Positions 32,923 to 42,967 of a stretch of DNA of 64,000 nt are shown in pieces. The notes under the pieces are model-generated. The model was not told the DNA's origin and did no database searches. It was given only the letters and a program-made list of their open reading frames with translations. Made by a program: the position numbers and the translations under genes. Location: contig BLLW01000003.1 of the NCBI GenBank assembly GCA_011959285.1, positions 17,636 to 81,635 on the forward strand, in the 5' to 3' direction. The number at the start of each line of letters is the position of its first letter. Positions within the stretch are counted from its first letter, which is position 1. Source of the stretch: Lachnospiraceae bacterium (lineage in GTDB: Bacteria; Bacillota; Clostridia; Lachnospirales; Lachnospiraceae).

Positions 32923-34182
32923 ATGGGCAAGAAAAAGGTAGTAGTTTTTGGACTTGGAAGGGTGTATAGAACTTTCCTGGATGTATATGACAGGTCAAAA
33001 ATGGATATTATTGCGCTGAGCGATAACAATAGAAGCTTATTTGAAATGGGGATAGAGGATTGTGAAAATCTTGTAAAGCCAGAGGAAATTAATAAATTAG
33101 ATTTCGATTATATCATTGTTACGTGTAGTTTTTATGATGAAATTAAGAAACAGCTCGAAGGCTATGGGATTCATAGAGAATGTATTTTGAACTTTTATGC
33201 TGTATGGGAAAACTTGTTAGTACAGGATAATTATCAGAATCATGATGAACTGCTGGAATTATTAAAAGAAAATGTGCCGATGGCAGTGCATTATGAATAT
33301 GAATTTTATAAACTAAGGATGCTTCAGGAAAAAAATCTCTTTTTAAGTGCCAAGAACTTTATTAATTCTACGAAAAATCAAAAAATAAACACATTAGAAG
33401 AAGTAGAATTTCAGGTATATTCACAATTTGGAGAGGATGGAATTATTCAATGGCTGATTCATAATGTTGAAATTGATAAGAAAACATTTGTTGAATTTGG
33501 TGTTGACGATTATTCGGAAGCCAATACGAAATTTTTGTTGATGAATAATAATTGGTCCGGGTTAGTGATGGATGGTAATGTGGAGAGTGTAGACCGGCTA
33601 AAAAAATGGAATCGCAGATGGCTATATGATTTGACGGCGATCGCAGCTTTTATAACAAAGGATAATATAAACACGCTTATTTCACAGGCGGGGTATATAG
33701 GCGATATCGGCATATTAAGTATAGATTTAGATGGAAATGATTACTGGATTTTAAAAGCCATTGATTGTGTGTCCCCCCGTATTCTGATTTGCGAATATAA
33801 CAATGCGTACGGAATGGAAGAAATGGTAAGTGTTCCTTATGATGCGGAATTTATGCGAACGAAAAAGCACTATAGCAATTTATATTGGGGAGCATCCATT
33901 GCGGCATTTTGTGACTGGGCTGAGAAAAATGGATATTATTATATGGGAAGCAACAGTGCAGGAAATAATGCCTTTTTTGTCAGAAAGGATTGTATAAAGA
34001 AAGAGATGGTTCCTGCCGGGGCGAAGGTATTTGTGGAAAGCAAATATAGAGAAAGCATAGATGAAAAAGGGCAATTTACTTATTTAGGCGGTATTGACCG
34101 TTTGAAATGCATGGAAGAAATGGAATTAGTTAATTTAAAAACGAATTGTGTAGATACCATAAAGAATATATATAATATATAG
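32923..34182 (+). CDS. Rossmann-like module plus FkbM-like methyltransferase
   Basis: 419 aa. Residues 1-95 are the recurring module (KKVVVFGLGRVYRTFLDVYD, IIALSDNN). Residues ~155-395 form a SAM-methyltransferase-like domain related to FkbM: VYSQFGEDGIIQWLI, KKTFVEFGVDDYSEANTKFLL, GLVMDGN, and IGILSIDLDGNDYWILKAI in place of the usual KMDIEGAE block. That wording is seen in a distinct FkbM-like subgroup. It lies 12 bases after the aminotransferase gene. Probable sugar O-methyltransferase. Confidence 0.72.
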   Translation: MGKKKVVVFGLGRVYRTFLDVYDRSKMDIIALSDNNRSLFEMGIEDCENLVKPEEINKLDFDYIIVTCSFYDEIKKQLEGYGIHRECILNFYAVWENLLVQDNYQNHDELLELLKENVPMAVHYEYEFYKLRMLQEKNLFLSAKNFINSTKNQKINTLEEVEFQVYSQFGEDGIIQWLIHNVEIDKKTFVEFGVDDYSEANTKFLLMNNNWSGLVMDGNVESVDRLKKWNRRWLYDLTAIAAFITKDNINTLISQAGYIGDIGILSIDLDGNDYWILKAIDCVSPRILICEYNNAYGMEEMVSVPYDAEFMRTKKHYSNLYWGASIAAFCDWAEKNGYYYMGSNSAGNNAFFVRKDCIKKEMVPAGAKVFVESKYRESIDEKGQFTYLGGIDRLKCMEEMELVNLKTNCVDTIKNIYNI

Positions 34183-34192
34183 GGGGTTAATG

Positions 34193-34951
34193 ATGGAAGT
34201 GTTTGGAGATTACGCGTATTATTATAATTCATTTTACCAGGACAAGAATTATAGAGAAGAAGCGTTACAGGTAGACTGCCTTTTAAAGAAATATGGGAAA
34301 GATGTTTTTACAATAATCAATTATGGCTGTGGAACAGGAAGACATGATGTTGAACTGGCTAAATTAGGATATCAATGCACAGGAATAGATTTAAGTACTC
34401 TTATGATCGGGCTGGCAAAAGAAAATGCAAAGCAGGAAAAGCAGAACATAGAGTTTTCAGTGTCAGATATCCGGAACTATGAGCCGAAGCAGCAATATGA
34501 TGCAGTTATATCATTGTTTCATGTGATGAGTTATCAGAATACGAATGAAGATATTTTTGCCGCTTTTCGGAGCGCGAGGAAAGCGTTAGGTAATGGTGGA
34601 TTATTTCTTTTTGATGTGTGGTATGGATCGGGGGTGCTGAGTGATAAACCAAGCGTAAGGGTCAAGGAGATTGAGGATGATAGAAACAGACTTGTCAGAA
34701 TTGCAAGACCGGTAATGCATGAAAGAGAAAATGTAGTAGAAGTAAATTATGAGGTGCAGGTTATTAACAAGGAAACAAGCAAGGTTCAGATGATAAATGA
34801 AACTCATAATATGAGATATTTTTTTAGACCGGAATTACAAATGCTATTAGAAAAGGCGGGGTTTGAACTGCTGGATAATTTGGATTGCAACACACTTGGA
34901 AAAACAAGTTTTGACTCATGGACAAGTTATTTTGTAGCAAAGGCGCAATAA
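34193..34951 (+). CDS. Class I SAM-dependent methyltransferase
   Basis: 252-aa stand-alone methyltransferase. FTIINYGCGTGRHDVELAKLG is motif I, CTGIDLS is motif II, and DAVISLFHVMSYQ and NGGLFLFDVWYG are later motifs of the Methyltransf_25 group. ATG 34193 is 6 bases after AGGGGG; the ATG at 34190 is too close. It is the only methyltransferase in the island without the Rossmann-like module. Likely a sugar N- or O-methyltransferase. Confidence 0.88.
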   Translation: MEVFGDYAYYYNSFYQDKNYREEALQVDCLLKKYGKDVFTIINYGCGTGRHDVELAKLGYQCTGIDLSTLMIGLAKENAKQEKQNIEFSVSDIRNYEPKQQYDAVISLFHVMSYQNTNEDIFAAFRSARKALGNGGLFLFDVWYGSGVLSDKPSVRVKEIEDDRNRLVRIARPVMHERENVVEVNYEVQVINKETSKVQMINETHNMRYFFRPELQMLLEKAGFELLDNLDCNTLGKTSFDSWTSYFVAKAQ

Positions 34952-34972
34952 AAACAGCGATGGAGGAGCATT

Positions 34973-36070
34973 ATGGAAAAAGTATTACTGCTATGCCTTC
35001 AATTGGGATGTCCAATTGAGCTTTCTCCAGCAAGATATCAGCTTATACAAGAATTACGAAAACAAAATTATGAAATTTATGTTTTCTATCCTGGAACGAT
35101 ACTGAATAAAGAAATCAGGGGGCAAATACAACATCTTACAAACACATTGAATTTGTCTAAAAAAGATATAAGAAAGAAAATAATGGATATAGCGCCAAGG
35201 CATGTTATCGCTTTTACGTATGAAGATACCAGAATACTTTATTATCTTCCACTTGTAATGAAAAGAACGTCGTTCATATATTTTAATTTGGAAATATATA
35301 CGGCATACATGGAACGATATATACAGCCTCAAGGTTTTCTTTTTCATATAAGGTGCCGAGCCGCATATCTGCCCAATAAAGTTAAAGAGATGATTTATAC
35401 AAAGCAATGTAAATTGTTTGTCATTCAAGATGCTTTACGCAAAAGGATTGCAAAAAAATATTATCTAAGCCATCCCAATACATTATTGATTCCAAATTCA
35501 TATATATATTATGATGAAGGAAAATGGGGAGCGAACCGCCATGGAATGATTTATTCAGGAAGCATGAATAAAAATGTGCTTAAGTCGTTAGTAGAGGGTA
35601 TGGATGCATTGCCGGATTTGCCGATTACACTTTCAGGGGTGACTGATGAATGGTTTAGGGCACAATATAAGAAGATATGTAAAGGGCACCCAAGCATAAA
35701 GGTACATGAACAAAAGTTATCACCTGAAGCGTTTACGGAGTATCTAAAGCAATTTTCAGTTGGCTTAATTTGGTACAGTCCGACTAAGGATGAAAACATA
35801 AATAATATAGGTATGTCTTCGGGTAAGTTGTTTAAGCATCTCAGCCTTGGACAGCCGGTTATCGTGCCTGAATGTCCTGGTATGAGCAGGGTAGTTGAAA
35901 GGTATAAGCTGGGAATCGTTATTCATGATTCTTCTGAATTAAAAGAGGCATATGAACAAATTATGGATAATTACTCATATTATCAGAAAAATATTAAATA
36001 TGCATATAAAACGAAATTTGATTATGCGAAGGTGATTCAGCCCTTTTTAGGTCAATTGAAAAATTTTTAG
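34973..36070 (+). CDS. GT-B glycosyltransferase (GT4-like)
   Basis: 365 aa with the two Rossmann lobes of GT-B enzymes. The N-terminal acceptor lobe contains ELSPARYQLIQELRKQNYEIYVFYPG. The C-terminal donor lobe has MIYSGSMN, SVGLIWYSP, then MSSGKLFKHLSLGQPVIVP, where GT4 enzymes have the EAxAxGxPVI block. No membrane segment is seen, so it acts at the cytosolic side. Donor and acceptor are unknown. Confidence 0.75.
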   Translation: MEKVLLLCLQLGCPIELSPARYQLIQELRKQNYEIYVFYPGTILNKEIRGQIQHLTNTLNLSKKDIRKKIMDIAPRHVIAFTYEDTRILYYLPLVMKRTSFIYFNLEIYTAYMERYIQPQGFLFHIRCRAAYLPNKVKEMIYTKQCKLFVIQDALRKRIAKKYYLSHPNTLLIPNSYIYYDEGKWGANRHGMIYSGSMNKNVLKSLVEGMDALPDLPITLSGVTDEWFRAQYKKICKGHPSIKVHEQKLSPEAFTEYLKQFSVGLIWYSPTKDENINNIGMSSGKLFKHLSLGQPVIVPECPGMSRVVERYKLGIVIHDSSELKEAYEQIMDNYSYYQKNIKYAYKTKFDYAKVIQPFLGQLKNF

Positions 36071-36099
36071 GAAAAATAAAATGTGAAGGAGAAGACCAT

Positions 36100-36576
36100 A
36101 TGAAAAAAGCTATTATTTCTGTATTATCAGCATTAACAGGCGCCGCCATAGGAGCTGGTTTGACAGGGAAAGTGAAAGAAGAATCACTAAAACAGGCGAA
36201 TCATTATGGAAGTAAACACTTAGAAATGTTCTTAATGATGAACCAATGGGTTAGAGTTAAGCAGAAAGGAGGAAATCTGGCATCCTTTTTTGCAGAAAAT
36301 AATTATAAAAGAATTGCGATATATGGTATGGGATATGCAGGAGAAACTTTGATAGAGGAACTGAAAGGGACAGATATAGAAGTCGCATATGGAATTGATC
36401 AAAAAGCAGATTCTATTTTTGCAGATATAAAGGTCGTATTACCGGATAACTCGCTAGATGACGTCGATGCGATAGTAGTAACGGCGATTACTTTTTTTGA
36501 TGAAATAGAAGAAAGATTATCAAAAAAGGTGGATTGTCCGATTTTGTCATTAGAAGATATTTTATATGAAATGTAG
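36100..36576 (+). CDS. Stand-alone Rossmann-like module protein
   Basis: 158 aa. An N-terminal small-residue-rich hydrophobic stretch (SALTGAAIGAGLTGK), perhaps a membrane-associated helix, is followed by a helical linker. The recurring module stands alone from ~residue 65: KRIAIYGMGYAGETLIEEL, VAYGIDQKADS, DAIVVTAITFFDEI. It is the clearest view of the module as an independent domain. It is directly followed by a gene with the same module fused to FkbM. Function unknown. Confidence 0.65.
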   Translation: MKKAIISVLSALTGAAIGAGLTGKVKEESLKQANHYGSKHLEMFLMMNQWVRVKQKGGNLASFFAENNYKRIAIYGMGYAGETLIEELKGTDIEVAYGIDQKADSIFADIKVVLPDNSLDDVDAIVVTAITFFDEIEERLSKKVDCPILSLEDILYEM

Positions 36577-36586
36577 GCAAACAGAT

Positions 36587-37663
36587 ATGAAAGCAATTGT
36601 ATGGGGAGCAGGCAGGATTGCCAAGGATTACTATACGAAAAAAGTTCTATACAGAAACTATGAGATTATCGCATTTACCGACAACAACTCCGCCCTCTGG
36701 CATACGGAATTTAACGGCGTACCGATTTTGCCTCCTGGAGAGATTTTGAAACTTCAGTTTGATGCGGTTTTTATCTGGAATGTATTTATTGATGAAATAG
36801 TGAAGCAGTTAGTGGAAGAGCTATATGTACCAGAGGATAAAATCCATACATTTCAGGATTTGGAAAAAGATCTTTGCAGGGATTTGATTAAGGGAAACAA
36901 GGACAGCAAGGATGTTGAAATAAGAAAAGTTTTGGATTATTATCAGGACAAAGGGTTCAATATCTATGGGTATTATGATAAGGAGCCTTCACTGCCGTGT
37001 TTTGTAGAGCGCGATAAGGAAGGATGGCCTTTTATCATGTTTGAAGGTAAAAGGATGTATTACCCGAAAGAGTATGCATTTGCAAGGGAGGATGGAAGAG
37101 AATGTGTCTATGATGTTCTGTTTGAGCAGGGAGAGCATTCGCCCCATCAATACATAACAAAAGAAGGACAGATACAGGAGGGAAGCATAATTATTGACGC
37201 GGGAGTATGTGAAGGCAATTTTTCACTCAGATATATTGACCGGGCAAAAAAAGTGTACCTCATTGAATCTGACCCAGAATGGATGGCAGCGTTAAGAAGG
37301 ACTTTTAAGGATTATGAGGATAAAGTAGTATTCTGCCAGAAATTCTTGACAAGATATGATTCGGCGACAACGATTACCTTAGACACCTTAGTAAAAGAAA
37401 AGATTGATTTCTTAAAAATGGATATAGAAGGAGCCGAAGTAGATGCACTGCTGGGAGGGAAGGAAGTCCTGAAAAGGAGCAATGCCAATTGTGCTATTTG
37501 CAGTTATCATAGAAAAAATGATGCAGAGAATATTAGTTGGATTATGAAGAAACTGGGGTATCATACATCGGAATCAGAAGGATACATGTTTTTTGTATAT
37601 GATGAACGGATTGCCGATTCTATGGATTTTCGGAGAGGATTAGTTTATGCTGATAAAGCATAG
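36587..37663 (+). CDS. Rossmann-like module plus FkbM methyltransferase
   Basis: 358 aa from ATG 36587, where the module begins (MKAIVWGAGRIAKDYYTKKV, then IIAFTDNNSALW). The frame is open from ATG 36566 inside the previous gene, but neither start has a good RBS. The C-terminal half is a clear FkbM domain: GSIIIDAGVCEGNFSLRYID, VYLIESDPEWM, ITLDTLVKEK and IDFLKMDIEGAEVDALLGG. It ends 20 bases before the next module protein. Probable O-methyltransferase of a glycan sugar. Confidence 0.82.
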   Translation: MKAIVWGAGRIAKDYYTKKVLYRNYEIIAFTDNNSALWHTEFNGVPILPPGEILKLQFDAVFIWNVFIDEIVKQLVEELYVPEDKIHTFQDLEKDLCRDLIKGNKDSKDVEIRKVLDYYQDKGFNIYGYYDKEPSLPCFVERDKEGWPFIMFEGKRMYYPKEYAFAREDGRECVYDVLFEQGEHSPHQYITKEGQIQEGSIIIDAGVCEGNFSLRYIDRAKKVYLIESDPEWMAALRRTFKDYEDKVVFCQKFLTRYDSATTITLDTLVKEKIDFLKMDIEGAEVDALLGGKEVLKRSNANCAICSYHRKNDAENISWIMKKLGYHTSESEGYMFFVYDERIADSMDFRRGLVYADKA

Positions 37664-37682
37664 TGAATTGAGGAATGACAGT

Positions 37683-38612
37683 ATGAAAAAAGTAGTGATG
37701 TTCGGCGCGGGAAATATTGGAAGGGGCTATTTTCATAATCCCAATAGGAAATACGAGATTGTTGCAGTGCTGGACAATAATAAAGATCTGGTGGGAAAAA
37801 CGTTTGAAAATGAAATTCCGATTATCAGCCTGAATGAATACTTAGAAACATATAGGGCTTATGATATTGTAATAGCAGTATTTGAGCCGCAGAAGATCGA
37901 AAAGCAGCTTAAGGAGGCAGGCATTTATAACTATTGCATTGCGCCGGAAATCTATATTTTAGAGGATGTTCCAACGGATTCTGAGATCAGCCATGGAAAT
38001 TGGTCTTCTTATTTGGAAAAAATGTTCAATAAAGAAGGCATGGAAATATTAGAAGTGGGTGCAAGGAATGTCACGGGCGATGTTCTCCGTAATCGTTTTT
38101 CAAAAGCAAACTATACCGGATTTGACTATTATCCCGGTGAGAATGTTGATGTTGTGGGAGATGCACACGAACTAAGCAGCTATTTCAATAAGAAATTCGA
38201 TTTGATTTTCTGCAGTGCTGTTTTTGAACATCTTGCCATGCCCTGGAAAGTTTCCCTGGAAATGGTGAAATTGTTGAAAACGAACGGGTATGTTTTTATT
38301 GAAACACATTATTCGTATTCCAGTCATGAAAGACCTTGGCATTTTTTCCAATTCAGTGAGAATGCTTTAGATGCGCTGTTTCCGGAAAAGTTCGGGATGC
38401 AGTGTATAAAAAAGGGCTGTTCCAATTTGATTGTGGGCAGGTTTTCAGAGTATGCTTCGGAGTATCTTGTAGGGCAAAGAGTCAGAGGGCTTTATTGTCA
38501 TTCCGAATATCTGGGGCAAAAAGTAAAAGAAGTGGATGAACTTTCATGGGATCATATGCGTCTGGAAGATGTAGTGAAATCAACAGAATATCCCAAACCG
38601 CAACAAGAATGA
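37683..38612 (+). CDS. Rossmann-like module plus class I methyltransferase
   Basis: 309 aa. The module (MKKVVMFGAGNIGRGYFHNP, IVAVLDNNKDL) is followed by a Methyltransf_11-type domain from ~residue 120: MEILEVGARNVTGDVLRNRF, YTGFDYYPGENVDVVGDAHEL, LIFCSAVFEHLAMPW and NGYVFIETHYSY. ATG 37683 has GAGGAA 8 bases upstream and is chosen over 37647, which overlaps the previous gene. Confidence 0.82.
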   Translation: MKKVVMFGAGNIGRGYFHNPNRKYEIVAVLDNNKDLVGKTFENEIPIISLNEYLETYRAYDIVIAVFEPQKIEKQLKEAGIYNYCIAPEIYILEDVPTDSEISHGNWSSYLEKMFNKEGMEILEVGARNVTGDVLRNRFSKANYTGFDYYPGENVDVVGDAHELSSYFNKKFDLIFCSAVFEHLAMPWKVSLEMVKLLKTNGYVFIETHYSYSSHERPWHFFQFSENALDALFPEKFGMQCIKKGCSNLIVGRFSEYASEYLVGQRVRGLYCHSEYLGQKVKEVDELSWDHMRLEDVVKSTEYPKPQQE

Positions 38613-38663
38613 TTTTGATGTAAAGATCATCATTATGGGACAAATAGAGGACATATAGGAAAC

Positions 38664-40607
38664 ATGAAGAGATTATGTATCTATCTTACTTACGATAAGC
38701 AAGGTATAGTGGATTCTTACATAGAGTACATGCTTAGAGAGTTGAAGACAATATCCGATAGGCTGATTGTGGTATGCAATCAGCCCCAAATTGTATCAGG
38801 AGAGCATTTCCTTAAATGTGCCGATTACATATATTACAGGGAGAATATCGGGTTTGATGCCGGAGGCTTTAAAGATGCGCTGTGTGAGTATTTTGGATGG
38901 AATCAAGTATGGGAGTATGATGAACTCGTATTGGTGAATGATTCTTTTTTTGGACCATTCAGACCAATGAGGGAAATATTTGACGAAATGAACCAAAGAG
39001 AAGCAGATTTTTGGGGATTGACGATGCATAAGGAATATACTAATCTTGAAGGCACACGGTTTACCCCGGAGCATGTGCAGTCATTTTTTTTAGTATTCCG
39101 CAACAAGCTCTTGCATTCTGACCTGTTTAAAGGATTTTGGGAGTCGATGCCCTATTATCAGTCTTTTTCGGAAGCAATCGAAAAATATGAGAAAAGGCTC
39201 ACAAAGTTTTTTCACAATGCAGGATACACCTATGCTTGTCATGCAGATACAAGAGCGAATGATACGGATAATATCATAAACAATTTTAACCAGTTCATCA
39301 TGATTCCCAATGAGCTGGTTCAAAAGCGCAATTTTCCATTTCTGAAGAAGCAGCAGATTGCTTACCATACGCTGGATCAGCAGACGCAGGAAAATATTCC
39401 CCTTGTCTTAGATTATATAAAGAACCATACAGATTATGATGTTAACATGATTTATGAGAATATCATTCGTCTGATGAATGTTTCCGATTTACAGCGGAGG
39501 CTGTGTCTGCATTATATCGTGAAAGATGAACCGGAAAAGAGCAGGCGTCAGAACTTAAGAATTGCCGTTGCAGTGGTGATAGAATATAGCAGTTCTTTTG
39601 CGTATGTGATGGAATATATAGAAAAACTGTCCGGAAAATATAACATATTGATCTTATCGAAGTCGGAAGAACTGCTTACCGATTACAGAAAAAAGGGGCT
39701 AAAATGTATAGCATGCATAGAGGATAACAGAAACAGGATTGCCGATAAATTGATATCCTTTGATTTTGTCTGTGTATTGCATGATGCGGATATGTCGTCA
39801 GACAGACGGCCAAGTTATGTGGGAAAGTCCAAGTTTTATAACGTCTGGGAAAACTTAGCTGGCAGCACAAATTATGTAATGAATGTAATTGATCTATTTG
39901 AGGAAAATGAAAAACTGGGTCTATTGACAACACCAGGCGCTAACTTTGGAGATTATTTTGGAAATATTGGCACAGGATGGAACGGCAGGTTTGAAGATGT
40001 ATTCAGAGTTATAGAAAAAAAGCAGATTCTGTGCAATCTGGACTATTTGAAGCCGCCTTTTGAAATTATGAAAAACTACTGGATCAGAGGCGGATTGTTT
40101 GCAGAAATAAGAGATTGGGAATCAAATTTCTTAGAACTGCTTCCTTGGATTTGGTGTTATATCGCCCAGAGTCAGGGTTATCTTTCAGGCATTGTGGAGA
40201 GTGAAAGATACGCGGGGATGAATGAAATAAATAAGCAGTACTATCTGGATGCTATTTGCACACAAATCAGGGAACAATTTGGAGACTTCCGGAATTTTGT
40301 GGAATTGCAGGAAGTGCTTTCCAAAAGGGCAGTGGTGGACTATTGTGAGAAATATGAGAAGATTTACGTATATGGTACGGGAGAATTTGCCAGAAAATTC
40401 AGTCCTGTAATGCCCAATATAGAGGCATATGTTGTGTCTGATAATCAGAATAAACTTGAGGTCTTTCAAGGCAGGAAGGTATTTTATCTTTCGGAAATCA
40501 GCAGCACGAAAGGCGTTGGACTTGTAATCTGCCTGGATAAAACAAATCAGGCGCAGGTGGTGCCAAAGCTGTTGGAACGCGGCTTCAAGGACTACTTCTG
40601 TGTTTAA
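38664..40607 (+). CDS. RgpF-type glycosyltransferase with C-terminal Rossmann-like module
   Basis: 647 aa. The bulk matches rhamnan synthesis protein F (RgpF, PF05045): CIYLTYDKQGIVDSYIEYML, ENIGFDAGGFKDAL, DELVLVNDSFFGPFRPM, and later CVLHDADMSS and TTPGANFGDYFGNIGTGW. The last ~95 residues are the recurring module (KIYVYGTGEFARKFSPVM, EAYVVSDNQNK), here at the C-terminus instead of the N-terminus. RgpF proteins add rhamnose or related residues to surface polysaccharides. No membrane segment is seen. The start at 38664 has a weak RBS (TAGGAAAC). Confidence 0.82.
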   Translation: MKRLCIYLTYDKQGIVDSYIEYMLRELKTISDRLIVVCNQPQIVSGEHFLKCADYIYYRENIGFDAGGFKDALCEYFGWNQVWEYDELVLVNDSFFGPFRPMREIFDEMNQREADFWGLTMHKEYTNLEGTRFTPEHVQSFFLVFRNKLLHSDLFKGFWESMPYYQSFSEAIEKYEKRLTKFFHNAGYTYACHADTRANDTDNIINNFNQFIMIPNELVQKRNFPFLKKQQIAYHTLDQQTQENIPLVLDYIKNHTDYDVNMIYENIIRLMNVSDLQRRLCLHYIVKDEPEKSRRQNLRIAVAVVIEYSSSFAYVMEYIEKLSGKYNILILSKSEELLTDYRKKGLKCIACIEDNRNRIADKLISFDFVCVLHDADMSSDRRPSYVGKSKFYNVWENLAGSTNYVMNVIDLFEENEKLGLLTTPGANFGDYFGNIGTGWNGRFEDVFRVIEKKQILCNLDYLKPPFEIMKNYWIRGGLFAEIRDWESNFLELLPWIWCYIAQSQGYLSGIVESERYAGMNEINKQYYLDAICTQIREQFGDFRNFVELQEVLSKRAVVDYCEKYEKIYVYGTGEFARKFSPVMPNIEAYVVSDNQNKLEVFQGRKVFYLSEISSTKGVGLVICLDKTNQAQVVPKLLERGFKDYFCV

Positions 40608-40624
40608 GGTGTGGTGAGATGTGT

Positions 40625-42058
40625 ATGAACAGTGAATTGTTAAATAAGTGCAGGAATGCAGAGACAATATTTATTTACGGCGCCGGTGCGGTTGCCGACA
40701 TTTTCTATATTTTTTTGAAGCAGAATCAGATACAGGATAAGGTGAAATCCTTTGTGGTCACAAAATCTGATGCAAATTTGCCTGACAAATTTGGGATTCA
40801 TACGGTTACGCTTTCAGAAGTGGCGGATGAACTAAAAAATGCACTGGTAATTGTAGCCGTACAGTCTTTTACTCAGGGAGAGATTGAAAGTGTGCTGCAG
40901 GAAAACGAAGTATCTGGCTATGATTGTGTTGATACAGAAGAATTGTTGAACGGATTTTATGATGAACTGTACCACGCGCCAATTGAGGAAAATAAAATCC
41001 TTTTTCAGAATCAATCCGGTGAAGGTTACGGAGGCAATCCCAAATATATTGCAGAAAAACTGATAGAGTATGATACAGACCAAAAACTGGATCTGGTATG
41101 GTCGGTGTTCCGGCACAGAGAGGGGATTCCCAAACGGGTCAGGCAGGTTCTTTATGGAAGTGAGGAATACTATAAAGAGTTAGCGACAGCAAAGGTCTGG
41201 GTGGACAATAGCCGGAAACCATTTTCGGCGAGAAAGCGCAAGGGCCAGTTTTACATTCAGGCATGGCATGGCGCAGCGCCCATTAAACGGGTAGAGAAAG
41301 ATGCAGAGGATGTACTTCCGGCATACTACATAGAAGGCGCCAGAAATGATTCAAAAATGGCAGATGTGTTTCTCTCAGGAAGTGAATTTTATTCCCGGCT
41401 TTACCGGAAATCCTTTTGGTATGACGGAGTGATTTTAAAATTTGGACTTCCCAGGCATGATGTATTCTGGAACATGGCAGCAGTCCGCAGGAAAATATGC
41501 GATTTTTATAAAATAGAAGAAAATTACGGAATTGTATTATATGCGCCCACTTTCCGCGACTATCATGACATAGAATGTTATGATTTGGATATCGATCGGG
41601 TTGCCGAGGCACTGGAAAAGAAATTCCATAGACCTTTCCGCATGATGGTCAGCAGACATCCTGTGAATTATCAGGAATATACTTTTAAAAAGGATGCAGA
41701 TTACATTGATGTGGGAGATTATGACGATTTTCAGGAGCTTCTTGCGGCGGCAGATATCTTGATTACAGATTATTCCGGGTGCATGTATGATTTCTCATAT
41801 ACCCAAAGACCTGTTTTTCTGTATCAAAAGGATTATGGCGAATATCTCAGGGACAGAAATTTTTATATACCCATGGAAAAATTGCCATATATAAAGGCAT
41901 ATTCCAATGATGAGATGGAACAAGCGATAGAAGGTTTTGACGGGGAAAGATATGCATCTGAATTGAAAACATTTATGGGTACTATGGGGAATTACGATGC
42001 AGGCAATGCATCTGAAAGAGTGGTGCAATATTTGAAGGAAAATGTCATTTCTTTTTAG
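40625..42058 (+). CDS. Rossmann-like module plus CDP-glycerol glycerophosphotransferase
   Basis: 477 aa. The module occupies ~10-105 (TIFIYGAGAVADIFYIFLK, KSFVVTKSDAN). The rest is a Glyphos_transf (PF04464) domain: WVDNSRKPFSARKRKGQFYIQAWHG, KFGLPRHDVF, IVLYAPTFRDY, MVSRHPVNY and ILITDYSGCMYDFSYTQRPVFLY, with the conserved His and D-Y-S donor residues. It transfers glycerol- or alditol-phosphate from a CDP donor. ATG 40625 is 6 bases past GGTGAG and preferred over 40619. A second such enzyme is at 29936, and both depend on a CDP-alditol supply. Confidence 0.85.
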   Translation: MNSELLNKCRNAETIFIYGAGAVADIFYIFLKQNQIQDKVKSFVVTKSDANLPDKFGIHTVTLSEVADELKNALVIVAVQSFTQGEIESVLQENEVSGYDCVDTEELLNGFYDELYHAPIEENKILFQNQSGEGYGGNPKYIAEKLIEYDTDQKLDLVWSVFRHREGIPKRVRQVLYGSEEYYKELATAKVWVDNSRKPFSARKRKGQFYIQAWHGAAPIKRVEKDAEDVLPAYYIEGARNDSKMADVFLSGSEFYSRLYRKSFWYDGVILKFGLPRHDVFWNMAAVRRKICDFYKIEENYGIVLYAPTFRDYHDIECYDLDIDRVAEALEKKFHRPFRMMVSRHPVNYQEYTFKKDADYIDVGDYDDFQELLAAADILITDYSGCMYDFSYTQRPVFLYQKDYGEYLRDRNFYIPMEKLPYIKAYSNDEMEQAIEGFDGERYASELKTFMGTMGNYDAGNASERVVQYLKENVISF

Positions 42059-42080
42059 ATAGAAGGGATTAGGTTGAGGA

Positions 42081-42944
42081 ATGAAATATAAGGCAAGATA
42101 TATGCACTGGCAAATTGCATACAGGACATCACCCGAAGAACCGTTTAAGATGGTCCCCAACCCGGAATTTGCATGGGCGGCGGATCCATTCCTGATTAAG
42201 TATGAGGAAAAGATTTATCTGTTTGCAGAACTGTTTTTGTACAAGTCGGAGCGTAATGGTGTGATTGGATATTGTGAATTTATGGGTGATCATTTTTCGG
42301 AATGGAAGGTGACGATGGACGAACACTGGCATCTTTCCTATCCCAATGTATTCGTTTGCAATGGCAGACTATATATGTGCCCAGAGTCCTACCAGAAGAA
42401 GGAAGTGAGTGTCTACGAATTACAGAAGTTTCCCAATCAGTGGAGACAGGCGGAAACATTGTTTACCAATGTGCAGTATGTGGATACCACTTTTTTGCAG
42501 TATGAGGGCGAACAGTATATTTTCACCTTCAGCCCCACCTTTAAAGGCGATGAAGGAACGTTGCTTTTATATAAGAGGGGGACGGACGGAACGTTGTCAG
42601 AACCTCTCGAAATTACGGACGACGTCAGCTGCTCAAGACCGGGTGGCAACATCATCAAGGAGAAGGGGAAATTATACCGTGTTTCTCAGGACAGCACGCA
42701 TTTCTATGGGGATGGCATCGTGTTCAGTGAGATAGATGCACTTTGGCCGGTTTACCGGGAACATGTGGTAAAGCGCATGACGCCCCAGAACCAGCAGGTG
42801 ATAACAAAGAATAAGGTGCTGGGCATGCATACCTATAACAGATGCGGAAAGCTGGAAGTGATTGATGTGCGGTACTACGAACCGTCCTTCGGAGAATATC
42901 TGGCAGCCCAAAGGACGCATAAAGTGTTTTTAAATAAGTATTGA
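42081..42944 (+). CDS. Five-bladed beta-propeller protein (GH43-like fold)
   Basis: 287 aa. Repeated blades are opened by AADPFLIKYEEKIYLFAELF, SYPNVFVCNGRLYMCPE, VDTTFLQYEGEQYIFTF and SRPGGNIIKEKGKLYRVSQD. The pattern recalls glycosyl hydrolase family 43-like propellers and the propeller domain found with formyl- and glycosyltransferases. It has no signal peptide, so it is intracellular and unlikely to be a secreted hydrolase. A sugar-binding or transferase-associated role is an inference. Confidence 0.65.
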   Translation: MKYKARYMHWQIAYRTSPEEPFKMVPNPEFAWAADPFLIKYEEKIYLFAELFLYKSERNGVIGYCEFMGDHFSEWKVTMDEHWHLSYPNVFVCNGRLYMCPESYQKKEVSVYELQKFPNQWRQAETLFTNVQYVDTTFLQYEGEQYIFTFSPTFKGDEGTLLLYKRGTDGTLSEPLEITDDVSCSRPGGNIIKEKGKLYRVSQDSTHFYGDGIVFSEIDALWPVYREHVVKRMTPQNQQVITKNKVLGMHTYNRCGKLEVIDVRYYEPSFGEYLAAQRTHKVFLNKY

Positions 42945-42967
42945 TAGTCTAAGAGGAGAAAGAGAAG

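Noticed and set aside
39724..39750. GCCGATAA inside the rgpF-like gene
   Set aside because: No TAAA at the right distance and fully coding. Taken as chance.
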